Below are positions 10,579-22,900 of a stretch of DNA of 64,000 nucleotides, piece after piece. Below the pieces are notes generated by a model that did not search any database, was not told the origin of the DNA, and was given only the letters and a program-made list of their open reading frames with translations. How positions within the stretch are numbered: position 1 is the stretch's first letter; every line of letters begins with the position of its first letter. Source of the DNA: Thozetella sp. PMI_491 (lineage: Eukaryota > Ascomycota > Sordariomycetes > Chaetosphaeriales > Chaetosphaeriaceae); the NCBI GenBank assembly GCA_021432635.1, contig MU270060.1, positions 434,001 to 498,000 of the forward strand, in the 5' to 3' direction. A program made the position numbers and the translations under genes.

Positions 10579-13148
10579 TGTCGGCGATGATGATGAGGAT
10601 GATGATGATAATAGGGAAAAGGCGAGCCAAATCGGAGCTGCATTAGATAAAAAAAGACTCGTTTCTGGTAAGGTAATAACAACGAGCGGGCTGCTTCGAT
10701 TATATCGCCATCTAGAGGCAGATGGGAGGTGGGCAGTTGCGTACGGCGCGAACATCGGCGCAGTTGTGCACGGCGGGTTAGGCAAGTCCGCAAGGCTCCG
10801 AGGCGGCCAATGGTGCACCATACGGCTAGAGGCGGTGGTGATTCGCTAGCGGCACGGGCCATGTTGCTCGGCACTTGCGGCTACGCGCGTAAATGACACC
10901 AACGCGCCCGGCGTATGAGTCCGTGTGAGCGTTCACTTCGCACGTGACAAAGGCACGGCTTTGTGCTTCAGGCTCCCTTGGAAGGTTTGCGTACTGCTTC
11001 TTTCAGCTTGCCGCCTTGTCGCCTGCGCGTATCAGTTACCGACGAAGATGACGAGCTGAAACTGGCCTGAAATGCGACCGGACGCGCCGCACCGCGATTT
11101 GCCAGGGGCACGCACTAGAGCACCAACCGATTCGGCCCGCCTTGCGGCTCTTCGACTAACTCTGACGAGCCCTACAGCATGATCTAATTGCTGTGCACAT
11201 TCTGCCCGTCTGACTGCTAAGGCGAGGCACGCGGATGCGGGGCTGAGTCAACGAAAAGTTTGCGTGCGGCTAACAGAAATCCTATACACGCTGGTGATAT
11301 AATTCACCGAAATGCGGCGCAGTTGCCTACCTGCAAGATGCCGTGGTGACTGGCTGCCCTGGCCTCGCTGTGATACAAGAAAGAACCTATATTGTGCAAG
11401 ACTTTCACGCCCTATACATATGCCCAAGGCATTCCGCAGCCTTTCCCGCCCTCCCTTTTTGTGATTGGGCGGGGATTCGAATAATCTATGGCGTGGATCG
11501 TCAGGATGCGAACCAGTGTTCGCCATGGGCCATGGATTCCTATAACCAAGTACAGCGTTAAAGAGTCTAGGATATGGTTTATTCTGGTCATCGGTGCATC
11601 ATCTTTCGGCTTCTCTCGGTGAATCGGGGCCGGGCCTCAGCCGCCTCGGCCTCGGCCAAGAATGGCTGCCTTCTCTTCACTAACCGTAAAGGGTTTGAAG
11701 AGTCCACACTTCTTCTGCTCTTCCCTTTCCAGTGCGCTGGCAGACTAGGGCCAGAGCAGGGGTTATCCTTCATTCACTGGTCTGTTCTCTGATACCTCCA
11801 ATAAGGACACGGATTCCTTCTCATACCCCGCTGTCAGCCTCTGTTCACCTGTTAGTCTTCCACTAGTTGCCACGGCCTGCCTGCTAGGACCAAGTTACCC
11901 ATTCCATCTCATAAATTACAGGCAGAAAGGACTTCTCCCCCTCACATTCTCCCCTCTAATTCGAATGCGGGGTGCTTTTAACCATCTCGGCATGTACATT
12001 TTAAACATGAACCTAGAAGTATCCTGTTCAGAGTGAATTCTAATATACCACTGCTTGCGACTGGATTCGATTTATTACCGTCTACTAGGAACTTGTTCCA
12101 CTAAGGTAATAGTCTGAGATAGCAAAGGTAGGAGGGTAGCGAATACCGTAACCGTTGCACCGAACTTGTGGCTCACTATATGAACGGAACATCAACCAAC
12201 AATACGCTATAATCCTCTGTCCCTTATCGCGTCAAGGTTTGCGTAGTTTGGCTAGGTAATTGTATCTGCTTGTCAAAGAATTTGAGCTCCTCGTGTGCCA
12301 TCTCGTCTGCGGTGTAGCAAACAAAGACACTGGGGTTAAGGGAATTCACCGAATAGGTGCAATTAGACGATGGATCAAGGCGAGATAGTTAGTAATATAC
12401 ATCTAAGCCAGATCCAGTTGGCTGATAAGTTCCGCGGAAGCCCCAAAAATGGCGCACTCTGGCAAGTTTTTGCGAGATGTCTCCACGAGCAAGGAAAATG
12501 CTTTATAAGCTGACCTAGGGCACCTACTGGACGCATTTCTAATGCCGGGCGTTGCCCGGCATAAGTCCCAGACAAACCTGGTAGCCTACCCAATTTAGTT
12601 TTGTTATGGGGAGAATAACGGGCCAACGCACCTCCCTATCGACTGGCAAGCTGTTGTTGGATTATATCGGGATCAATTACCTCGCTCTAGCGTACCGGTT
12701 AGCTGTTGGGTTTGGAAGTGCTCGCTACTCCGTTTACCAAGGAGGCCCAATTCCAGCTCTTCTCATATCTTGATTAATGTCGAACAATTTGTCATCCCAT
12801 GTCATGCCTGCCACTGACGTATACCTATCAGACCGATGACCGCCGCCTTAGCGTAGATTTGAGCGAGAAGTAATAGAATTGTGGATTACCGGATTCCATG
12901 GCGCATTAGATTGCTAATACGTAATTTCGCCTTATGTCGGCCGAGGATAGTTTCATTCGATCGTCGGCAGTGTATCTCAAAACCCGTCGACCTGGGTGAC
13001 GGCCCACGGCACCTGGAGTACTTACCAGCGACGAAAACCTATAAAATACAGGTTCGCCCATGGCATCAAGGTTGAGACAAGCACAAACAAGCGACATAAG
13101 TGCAACAATCTTTCAGGATAAGCACTGCCCTCGCCTCGACAGTCCAAA
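10579..13148. other. Long intergenic region, no gene supported
   Basis: About 2.5 kb separates the HET-module gene from the epoxide-hydrolase-like gene, which are transcribed away from each other, so both promoters lie here. Short open frames have no family motif and no consistent splice structure. I saw no tRNA-like arm and no clear inverted repeat. Confidence 0.5.
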
Positions 13149-14521
13149 ATGCGTGCTCGGCCTAGCCTGCTGCTAGCAGCTTCCCAGCTTGCGACCGCAA
13201 CATGCGGAACGTCTTATGATGGTCTCAGCTTTTACTTTCCTAAGACGACATCACCCACGCAGTTCAACATAACTGTGGATCCTCAGCTCATAGAACTAGC
13301 TCATGACAAAGCTCGTACCTTCCGTCCGTCAGGTGGCATGTCAGCGGATTGGTTAAACGAGGGCCCGCCGAACAGTTCCATAAGCCTCCTGAGAGACCAC
13401 TGGGTAGAAGAGTTCGACTGGACAGCAGTACAGGATCGTATCAACCAAGATTTTGACCACTATGCCATTACGGTGCCGGGGAATCGCAATTATACCGCCG
13501 ATATACCAATCCATTTTGTTCATAAGAAGTCCAACAACAGCAGTGCGATCCCGATCCTGCTGATTCATGGTTGGACCTCAACACTTCAAGAATGGTCTAA
13601 AGTCGCAGGACCCCTCGCCGATGATGGGTTTCACGTCGTTGCTGTTGACTTACCTGGCTATGGGTTTTCTCCGGCGCCTACTCAGCCCGGTCTAGGGCCT
13701 CGTGCAATGGGAATTGCATACGACATCTTGATGCGTCAGCTCGGCTACGAGAACTACGGCCTTGTTACGACGGACCTAGGATTCCCAGTTGGTATGTGGA
13801 TGATGGTAGATTCTACAGAGAGAATCATTGGCCACTTTACCGATTTCTACTTTATTGACCCGACTGAGGACGATCTCGCGCGATATACTCTGGGGCAAAC
13901 TACGCAAGAGGAGACAGACTATATCGCCGCTGCGCAGGATTTCCAGACCAACCATTTTTCATACGCCAGCGTCCAGGGCCAGAAGCCATTAGCCCTGTCG
14001 CTGGCCATGGCAGACAGTCCTGTTGGGTATGCTGGGTGGTTGTGGGACCTCATACACGCGGCTTCTGACGGGTACAACTACACCCTGGACGAGATAATCA
14101 CAGACACCATGTTGCTGTGGATTCAGGCTCCGTATGGAAGCATGAGGTTGTATACTGAAACGTTTATGGTAAGTTTTCGTCCCCCCCCCACACACACACA
14201 CACTGCACAGAGTGACTAACATTGAGTTTTACAGCCTGAGGTATTTTCTTATCCCAAGACGGCCGTGCCTATGGGTGTCACACAGTGGGGCAACATCAAC
14301 GGGCCCTTCCCGGGTATAGCCAAGTATCCGCTGGCGGTAAGTGTCGCTTTCGACCACGGTTCTCTTGTGATTTGCTGACAACAAATAAGCCCCGCGAGTG
14401 GATCGAACGGAGGGCCAACGTGACTTATTTCAAGCGTTATGATTCCTGTGGTCACTTCCCGGCAATCAAGTGCCCAGATCAATGGTTGAGCGATGTGCAT
14501 GGCTTCTTTTCCGGTGCTTAA
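13149..14521 (+). CDS. Secreted epoxide-hydrolase-like alpha/beta hydrolase
   Basis: Three exons (13149-14168, 14235-14336, 14390-14521) give 417 residues; both introns have GTAAG donors and join in phase 0. The first 20 or so residues look like a signal peptide (MRARPSLLLAASQLATATCG), and several N-x-S/T sites follow, so it is probably secreted. The order is that of microsomal-type epoxide hydrolases: an N-terminal EHN-like part (LRDHWVEEFDW), HGWT with the alpha/beta core at about 135, a nucleophile-elbow position (TTDLGF), and a catalytic His near the end (YDSCGHFPAIKCPDQW). Two points are odd. The usual HGxP reads HGWT, and the usual GGDWG elbow reads TTDLG. It may therefore be a divergent hydrolase with a changed substrate. 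Activity on epoxides is inferred from fold order only. Confidence 0.88.
14181..14203 (+). repeat. C9 plus (AC)7 microsatellite in intron 1
   Basis: Nine C followed by seven AC units lie inside the first intron of the epoxide-hydrolase-like gene, between the donor and the CTAAC branch site. Such tracts vary in length between strains. Confidence 0.9.
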
Positions 14522-15031
14522 GAACGACCACGATGGAGTCACTTGCCAGGCTTATGTTTATGAGCTTTCACTGGGGCTTACTTCATGAATACTGTCTATC
14601 TGTAAACTCCATTTATCGATCTCCGCCATGTTACTGCCGCCATCAATCTGAGATAGCTACCGAGGCGAATTTATTTTCGAGCATGTACGAGATGTGATGT
14701 GAGAGGAAAACAGCATGCAGTCCATTTACATATGTAGCTGCTCACTTAATATTGAGATGTATTTAAGGTACACGACAGTCTGCCGGTGTCGTCCGCGAGT
14801 ATCTAGTCGAATCTTGAAGCTTGTGGAGCATCAGGACAAAGAACGCTAAAGCAAGCGTCGAAACGTTTCCAATAACAAGCAGCCTTCTAGTCAATCCCCA
14901 ATATTCTCGCGGGTACCTCCTCCAAACATCCAATGGGTGTCCAGTCGGACCACAACCGGTATTATGAAAACAATTTCCTTCTAGAGGAAGAGTTTGCTTC
15001 TGCTTTATTCTTGGGAGTCGGTTAAGCCAGG
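14522..15031. other. Intergenic between convergent genes
   Basis: About 510 bp lies between the 3' ends of the hydrolase and carboxypeptidase genes. No gene or repeat is seen; it presumably holds both 3' untranslated regions. Confidence 0.55.
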
Positions 15032-16851
15032 CTAATCGAGATCGACTTCATCCATGTTCCGAAGGAACATTGTGAACCACCTGACAACGTTGAGATGGTT
15101 CGCAACGTTAACATTCTCATCCACGGTATGCACTCCACTAAGCGCTCCTGAGTCTTCAGGGTCATGTCCAGGGCCAAAGCGAAAGATATGCTTCGTCAGA
15201 TCCCAGTAATACTTGGTATCAGTGTTGCCCGTGCTAATACCGGGTCTATATCCTGGCGTGTCAGTAATGTCTAACGATTCGGGTGGAGACCGGGTGCAGT
15301 GAGCCAGTTTACTTACGCAACGATAACCTCGGTCCCATACAGAGCCCGCACGGTCCCGGCAAGAACTGAAAAGGGACTCAAGACCGAGCCATCAGTGGGA
15401 GTGACAGGGGCCACTTCAAGCTTCCTAGAATCGACAAGCATGATCGAGGAGGCTTCCTCTATGCCGTCAAATGCGTGCAGCGTAAGGTTGTACTTCTTGG
15501 CTACTTCGCCTGCTAGGGCCGTTAGTCGGTCGTAGACAACTTTAGATGTATCGCCCACGTTAATGCGGTGGTTCACAGTCGTCTGGACGCGTTCGGGCAG
15601 GGCGTTGACCTTGATACCGCCGGAAATAACGTCGACGGCCTGCGAGGTCTGCATCAGATACTTGATTTCCGGCCCTTGCTTGGCTGCCTCGAGAGCTAGC
15701 GGGTCCTGCTTGGACTTGCAGGTATGGCGGGACGAGGTCCACCGATGGGCGAGGAGCTTCTTCAGCTTCGAAGGGAAGTCTGGCGCGTACGCAGCACCGC
15801 ATTGTAGCTGAGAGTAGTACGGATTCTCTTCCTCCAAAAAGGTGGGGTACTGAGACGATTCAATCTTGGTAATCAGTTCACTGAGCACGCCGATACCGGT
15901 GTGATCCACGGGAACAGAGGAATGACCTCCAGGCATGCGGACAACGACATGAACGTCAAGATAGCCCTTCTCGCCCGTGCCCGGCTTAGCAAACAGAGTA
16001 CCCCAAGACTCTTGAAAGCCAGAGCCCTCGTCCACGATGATGGCCAAGCTATCATCACCGTAGCGCTTGTGAATAAAATCCGCAAGCGGGAGTGCGCCTT
16101 GGAAGCCCGAGCATTCTTCGTCGAAACCAAAAGAGAGGAGAATTGTGCGCTTGGGCTGGAATTTCGTTTCAAGAAGCAGCTCGATAGTCTCCATCACGCC
16201 GATCAGCTGGTTCTTGCAGTCGCTGGCACCACGGCCCCAGATCTTCTTGCCGTCATAATGGCCGCTCCATGGGGGATGGGTCCAAGCATCAACAGTCTCG
16301 GGTGGGACAGGGACCGTGTCTTGATGAGCCATGAGGAGAGTGGGCTTCAGAGAAGAGTCGCTACCCTCCCAAGTGTAGAACAGCCCATGCGTGTTCACTT
16401 TCTCCACCTTCAACTTTTCGTGTATGAGGGGGAAAGTGGCCTGCAGATAAGTATAGAAATTGAAGAAGACTTCCCATCGAGGATCTTCACCCACAGGGCC
16501 GAGATCGTCGAATGACTCTGATTTGATCTGCACAGCGCCAGAGAGCCGCTTGATAGAGGCACTCCTGAAGGTCTCGCTGGAGATGAAATCATATGCTTTG
16601 TCCAGAGCATCGTCCTGGCTGGGGAAGAGGGGGTCCGGCTGGACGCATAGCGCCTTTTCGCTCGGTGTGCCGTGATGAGAGAGCCACGGCGCCAGCTGGG
16701 TGCTTCGTGAGGCAAAGTGCGGAACAAAGAGATAAGCGACTACTGCCAGCGGGAGGAACATGCAGGCAACCCAGCGAGATCTGGGCGGCCTCTGGAGCTG
16801 CAGGGGCTCTGCTGCCAAGGGCAGTGCTGAATGAAATTGCTGTTTCTCCAT
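15032..16851 (-). CDS. M20 metallopeptidase, Gly-Xaa carboxypeptidase (CPS1-like)
   Basis: Exon 1 is 16851-15317 and exon 2 is 15245-15032, together 582 residues. The intron (15316-15246) has a GTAAGT donor and a GATATAG acceptor. The nearer CCAG acceptor would give a stop at once, so the later one is used. The ATG at 16851 (MEKQQFHSAL) precedes a single membrane segment at about 28-45 (WVACMFLPLAVVAYLFV), as in vacuolar carboxypeptidase S. The zinc-site motifs of M20 are present: LLMAHQDTVPV, GRGASDCKNQL, GFDEECSGFQGA and, in exon 2, PGISTGNTDTKYYWDLT. Two zinc ions are expected to be held by His, Asp and Glu of these motifs. The expected role is release of C-terminal residues from short peptides in the vacuole for nitrogen supply. 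The length is normal for the family. Confidence 0.95.
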
Positions 16852-17013
16852 TCCGTACGTACGACTGAATTGATTATAGGATGAGAGGTGGATGGTGAGG
16901 AGAGAAAGGATCAAAGTGGTGTGCGCAGGGCGTTTTATCAAAAATGGGGCAAGCTACTAACTCGATTCGCAAGCTTTAGGCGGGGAAAGCTGCCGACCGA
17001 TGCTGACGAATAG

Positions 17014-17042
17014 GTCGGGAAGCAGGCTTCCGGCGTTATCGC
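17014..17042. repeat. 29 bp near-repeat, copy 1
   Basis: It begins GTCGGGAAGCAGGCTTCC and differs from copy 2 at two positions, both G here against A there. The core GGAAGC-AG-GCTTCC is a small palindrome. Read on the minus strand it gives DNAGSLLPD in one frame. Confidence 0.7.
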
Positions 17043-17322
17043 AAGTATGATTAGCGCTGCTCCAACCTACTGCTTCTGGAACGGTGAAACACTTGTTGAG
17101 ATGTCCTGCAGAGACGAAAGATGGCTTCTCACAAACGTCAACTTACTCTTTAAAAAGGAAGTCGAGCAAGCTAACTCGTGTGAAATACCTTAGGTAGCTA
17201 TATGAGCTAATGTCTGTGTCGAGGTCCGAGTATGCCGTTTTCTGAATTAGCGCCGATATTAAGATGGCTTCCGAGGCCCCAGGCGCCATGCCCAAGATAG
17301 AGTTCATGAAAGCGGGGAATGT

Positions 17323-17351
17323 GTCGGGAAGCAGGCTTCCGACGTTATCAC
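17323..17351. repeat. 29 bp near-repeat, copy 2
   Basis: It matches copy 1, 309 bp away in the same direction, at 27 of 29 positions. On the minus strand it reads DNVGSLLPD. Both differences are transitions, as repeat-induced point mutation would leave, but two sites are too few to prove that. Confidence 0.7.
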
Positions 17352-17692
17352 GATCCAGGTATACTTTCGACGCTGTTGCCAATGGCAATGGGCCCATTGC
17401 CTAATTATTTCTAGATAGTTGTGTCGGTGCTGATTACAGAATGCTCAGCTATCACTGAATTACAGGGCTAGCGTCTATTCGAGATACACCTACGGCAGAA
17501 TCCAGCTTGGCCATGCTTCTCAGCTTAATCCCATTACCGTCATTTAACTACAACCAAATTATTTCACCTATGCTAATATAAAGACAAATCTAGTCGGCTA
17601 CTACTGGAGTACGTAGTAGTGTCAACCAGTAGCATGGTCAATGCGTAGAGCTGCTAAATTACCGTATGCCTGGGAATGGCATAAATGTCCTG

Positions 17693-19112
17693 TTACATAA
17701 CGAACAGCAAGTTGGTATCTAGACGTGAAATTAGCAACATCTCGCATGATTGATAGGCTGATCTAACCTAAAGGGTGGCTGCAGGATAACTGCGGCTTTT
17801 GCGTGTACTTTGTCGCCAAGACGTCGCGGATACTGTTTAGTAGCTGGACGTAGCTCTGTTGAGGATTTTGCTTCAAAGCTGCGATAAAAGCCCAAGACAT
17901 GGCGCCTGTAGCTTGTGCAGCGATCGTAGCATCAGCGCTATCCGCTCATGTTAGTCGCAAGGGTCGTAGCTGACGTTATACGAAGGAAAGGAGCAGCTGA
18001 ACTCACGACGTCTGGTCGTCTTTGCTACCCGACCACATGATAACATCGGCAGGCGATGTCTTGGTCGCTATGGTCTTTTTGTGTGCCTCCTCGCTAAACA
18101 TTGCTGTCTTCGCAAAACTCATAATGCTCCTTGCTACGCCCTCTAGGTCGCCGCTTGAGTAGGATGAGATGGCAGTGAGTAGGCCTTCCCCTGCTTCTTT
18201 GGCCAAGTTCGGCTCCTTGAGGACGCCCTTTGTCGAATAAATGTACGGTAGGTCCATGACGGTACCCGAGTGGCATGAATCAAAGATGGCGGTCAATCGT
18301 ACTCCAGCCTGCAGGGGTTTAACGACCAAGTCATGTATCTCATCGTCGACGATATGGCTGGTCTGTTTGTAGTCTACAGGATAGATCACTTCGTCGTAGC
18401 CGTCGTCCTCGTCGCCATCTAAATCTTCCGTCTGACCCCCGTGTCCCGAGTAGTGCAAGAATAGAGAGTCGTTCGGCTGGGCCCCTGCCACGAGCCACTT
18501 CATCGCGCGGATAATGTTGTCTCGTGTTGGATGTAGAATGGGGTCTTCCTGATCGTCGGTCAGGTAAACTATATCTTCGCGCTTGTAGTTGTAGCGCTCG
18601 ATAAGAAAGGTTGACACGTTCTTGACGTCGTTGATACACCCTCGCAGTTCTCCCTGTTGCCCAAAATAGTTGATACCGATTAATAAAGCCTTTCGCCGGC
18701 CCGTACAGTTCGAATATTGAAACTTGTAGCCCCCTGGTGCGTTTTGGCCAAAGGACTGAGCCCCTTGCGGTGGGGGTGGCGGCTGCGAGACATCGCGGGA
18801 CATATATTGGTGGTTTTCCAAGCCGGAATAACTGCGAGTCGGGTGTCCATAGATGTCAAGATTTTGCGGACGGGGACCAGGCGGTAGACCGTGCGGAGCG
18901 AAGTGCTGCCCTGGCGGCGGTGGTGGGATCTGTCTGTGCCCAGCTCCGAATCCTCTTTGACCTCCCGGGGCGGCGCCATGATGGTACCCTTGTGGCGGAT
19001 AAGGTGGGTGCTGGTATCCTCCAAAGTGGTGTGGTGGTGGCCCCGGTGGCCCCGGTGGCCCTGGGGGATATGATGGAGGACCGTAACCACGGCCGGGGTA
19101 TCCGTAAGACAT
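17693..19112 (-). CDS. mca1: Type I metacaspase
   Basis: Three exons (19112-18007, 17937-17768, 17718-17693) give 433 residues. The last exon is only 26 nt and encodes the end of the conserved tail, so the protein finishes [13 protein letters not shown]. The first 130 residues are the Pro/Gly/Tyr/Gln-rich prodomain ([16 protein letters not shown]). The caspase-like domain follows: [21 protein letters not shown], the catalytic His in HYSGHGGQ (about 224), the catalytic Cys in DSCHSG (about 280), and an acidic loop ([10 protein letters not shown]) that fits the calcium-dependent activation known for the family. Metacaspases cleave after Arg or Lys and act in stress response, aggregate clearance and ageing. 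Nothing important is missing. It sits next to HET-type and module genes, but metacaspases are conserved housekeeping genes, so the neighbourhood may mean nothing. Confidence 0.96.
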
Positions 19113-19918
19113 ATTTGGGCGTCAGCTCTAATGCGTGGTTCCGGGGAGATTACGAATATGTTGCCAGCTGTCGAAGAATAGTCTAAGTCTCTATTTAGTG
19201 ACTGATACTGTTGGGTTGTCCAGTCACTATGCATTCCGTCAACAAATAATATCGTTTTGTGGTTTGCTCTTATAAGACCTCTGCGCGAGTCAGCGTGTAC
19301 CTTGGGTGCCCGCCTACTTACGTGGACCGTTGTCCAGTTACAACGGTGGAGCAATATAGAACCACCGTCAGCCACAATCGCGGTGGGTAACCATTGGTCA
19401 TGAGTAAGGTGTTTTGCTCTTCTCTCGGCACAGCTTAGCTAGTGTCCTTGGAACCAAGCCACGCTAGAGTCTTGGAAACCACGCGAAATGCCGTCTCACC
19501 CGCCGAAGTGGATTGGCATCAACGGCGACCCCGACTTGGTCAATGTCACGCAATTCTCGTACAGACCGATCCAATTCACTCCAGTATGCCCCACCATCTA
19601 ACCTCGGTAGTGTCAACAGTCACTTGACGTGACTCACGGACAGCGGTCATTTCATGACAATGTATACAAATGGATAGCTCTAGGCTCTGTAGATCAGACA
19701 TTGGGATTACCCAGTTTCAATTAGACTTAGTCTTCACTTGATATATATAACCCGTTATCTCCTTCACCATAGACCTCTAAGCTGAAGTCGCGTATCATAG
19801 CACGCGCTAAGTACTGGTCTGACCACCAGGCGCCTAGGGGCATAGTGAAGAGGGCAATTTCGATGATATCTATACCGAAAGGTGAATAGTAGGTGCAAGC
19901 TCTCAGAGCGTATATTTC
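19113..19918. other. Intergenic, metacaspase promoter side
   Basis: About 800 bp lies between the metacaspase start and the 3' end of the 1395-residue gene. A GTAAGT in minus orientation near 19323 could mark a 5'-UTR intron of the metacaspase. No gene is recognised. Confidence 0.45.
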
Positions 19919-22900
19919 CTAAAGAGCATTCCCATCAAAACTAGGATCAAAACCAAGATACGGGAATTGCATGTCCATGTCTTCCATCCAGCTAAGGCCC
20001 AAACCAGCATGGGTGTCAAGACTACCAAGCGGAACGGATTCCATAGGATCTTGGCTTCGCGGCGCCTGCATCATTCCATTACTAGGAACTTGATCCACAA
20101 TATCCCTCGCGGTCTCGTTGTCATGGTGTCGGGTTATTCCTTCGACCGATATCTCGAGAAATGCAGCAGGTCGTTGGTCAGCGGGGATGTGTCGTTGCGT
20201 CGACAATGGTTCTCCAACAGCAAAGAGTTGGCTTGATGATTCGTTGTTGAACATGGAACTCGTTCTTGTTTCATACGTCCCTTCAGATGAATTGAGAGTT
20301 GCATCCGTTGCCGAGGATAAGCTCCCGAAAGTCCACCCCCAGTTGCTATTTGATGATCGCGGCTCCAACGAGGTCGAACGCGACTGAATCCAGCTGTCAA
20401 TGAAGGCTACAAATGTCTCCGACATGATATGTCGAAGAGTTCGACTTCTTTCTTCTTCATCCATGAGAACCATTCCCGTGGATTCGAGCGTCTCGGAAAA
20501 GAAATCGGGCCCATTATCGAGACAGTAGTCTCGAAGGAGAGAACAATCTTCGGAGAGTTGGCTATCGATGTACGGCGAACAGGGTTGACCGCGGCCAGGA
20601 AACACAATGTCCCAAATCTTAAACCATTGTTGGGCCTCGGAGAGTTTATGATCGGACTTCCGGTGAAGCTCTAGTTGTTGCTCTGGCAGTATGCCATCTA
20701 AGGTAGCCGAAGGATCTGGGACGCAACTCTTGTCTTGCATAACATGCACTTCTCTAGCGTTTCGGTCGGGAAAGATGCCTCGACAGCGTAAACAGAAAAA
20801 CAATAAGGTATGAGTCCTGGTAAGGTGCTGCTTCACACGCGAAATTCCATGGAGCGCCAGCGAGAAACACCTGCGATGCTTTGTCGGATTTCGCTTCCAA
20901 AATGGGCATGCGAGAAACTTTCTTTCCGGCTTATGCTTCAACTTTCGGCTCTTGATGGGTGGCTTGCGAAACCCGTCCTCGTCGAGTTCATCGTCTGCTG
21001 TCTTTCTTTTTCTCCAATCCTGTGTTTCGTCCGAGATTGATGTGTGTAGACTGTGTGGCGGCGTTCCGGTGGTTCCATTGCTGTCTTTCGTGGAATCCAC
21101 ATCAGAGGGTTGCGAGACTCTGTTCCGGATACCCTGGTAGCCGTCCAGCAGCTTACCAACTACAGTCCGAATTATCGACAAATGAACATGGTCAAACTGT
21201 AGCTGTTCAAAGGATTCGACATCCATCGAACTGGATATTGAAAACAGGTCAGAGTCGAAGGAATACAATGTAGACGCCTGGGTTTGGATGGGCTCGGGAG
21301 AAGCTCCCGCCAAGCTCTCGGTTGACGTTATTTTTGGTGTCGCTGCAGCCAGATCTTGTCCACATTCAGTGTTTTTATAGCTGCCCTCACAACCCTGCTC
21401 GACAGCAGAGGTAAAAACAGTGCTGCTTTCGCAGTCACTGATAATGTGGCGCGTGGCTACGTGAGTACCACGGCCAATACCATTGATCAGCATGTTCACC
21501 TCGATATCTCCAAAAGGTTGGCGAAGCTGACAGTGGCAAATGCTGGAGGGAGAATTGAGGATGTGCCATAGAAATACTTCGTCCTTTCTTTTAACTAATT
21601 CCAGGCTCATAGAAGTTCCACGGAGGCAAACCCGCTCATTAGAATAGGTGATGTTGTTCCCAAATTCCAATGCTGACAACAGCTCCGGGGAGAGCTCGAT
21701 TCCCTGGAAACTAATAGGCCGGCGAGCCGTTGGGTATCCTTCAACAATACCCACCGGTGACGTCGGCCTGGTCAACGACGAGATGTTAACCAAAGCATGC
21801 CATATATTTGGAGAGAAAACTGGTGGGACAGATGCGTCTTCTCTAATGTTGGAGATTCTGCTTATGAAGAAATGTCTGTCCCCAATCTCGCTAATTATAG
21901 GCCAGCAGTGCACCTGAGGCGTTGAGGAGCCCGGTCCAAGAACGGCTCGTATCCATGCCAACTGTTCGGCACATTGAGCAATAAAGAAGGCGAGACCAGA
22001 AACAGTCACATCGAGATGTGCTCCATCTAAGACGAATCCCATCTCATTGCCCTCCAGTGTGGTAACTATAGAGTGTAAGCACTCTGAATGCAGCAGCTGA
22101 GTCATGGGGCTTACTGGAAAGGCAATCGCCTCTTTTGCTACAAAGGGTTTGAAGTGCCTCGAGTAAATCATAACCACTGTCTGGCCACGTTTGTCGGAAG
22201 TACTCCAGAACTGTAGTAGCCTGGATCATGGAGTGGGTCGAGCAGGTAAATGCTGCCATATTGGAAAGAGAAAACAACTTGGTTATTTCGGTATCTGCGG
22301 AAGGCACCTGCCATAGCAGCCTAAATTTTACTCTGTGGACTGCTGCAGGTCTTATTCTGCTAATCCTGCCCGTCGGGAGTTTGTCTAGGATAGCTTGGCG
22401 GATCTTATTGGTCATTACGCGGGGCTTTGTGTCGTCCCAGTGGAAAGATGCTTCATTCTTAAGGCTAGCAAGTAGCCATCGGTATGCGCGGCTGTTGAAA
22501 ATTGCCCCTGTATATGTTGACAGCTCCATCTCTGGAATTGGTTCATCGCAGTCCTCGTCGTCGATCCCTTGGAAGAGTTCGGATGCTGGGCTTTCGACTT
22601 CAAGGTTGTCTTCTTTTTCTTTTGCTCCCCATAGATTCATCTTGTCAAGAAGAGTCATACTATCATCGAAGCTCTTCCGGCTTGGTTGGATGAGGGCATC
22701 CCGGTCATCCAACATAGCCTTCAGTCGTGTATCAATATCTCTGGACGTCGGCTACCGTTAGTTTGGAAGTTCGACTGCGCAGCATTGATTCCAAATCATA
22801 CTGAGACTCACTGATAATGCTTGTGGATGAAATGCATGATTCTCTGGTTCAAGGCATTCGAACTATCCGCGCCTAGCTTGATTGCGAAGGCTCTGATATA

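Larger units (their letters stand above)
16852..17692. other. Intergenic with a near-repeat pair
   Basis: This is the promoter side of the carboxypeptidase and the 3' side of the metacaspase. It holds two near-identical 29 bp segments (17014-17042, 17323-17351). A short minus-strand frame at 17143-17397 spans the second one and could be a decayed gene fragment, but I recognise no family. Confidence 0.5.

Noticed and set aside
10579-10821. 81-codon in-frame extension upstream of the HET-module protein
   Set aside because: It is low-complexity and Ser-rich, and the MRRLLNTTTL start at 10578 is the standard HET N-terminus.
11640-11660. CTCGG-N6-CCAAG, a near match to the cluster motif
   Set aside because: The right half site is wrong, it is in an unrelated spacer, and the CTCGGCCTCGG pattern is a simple local repeat.
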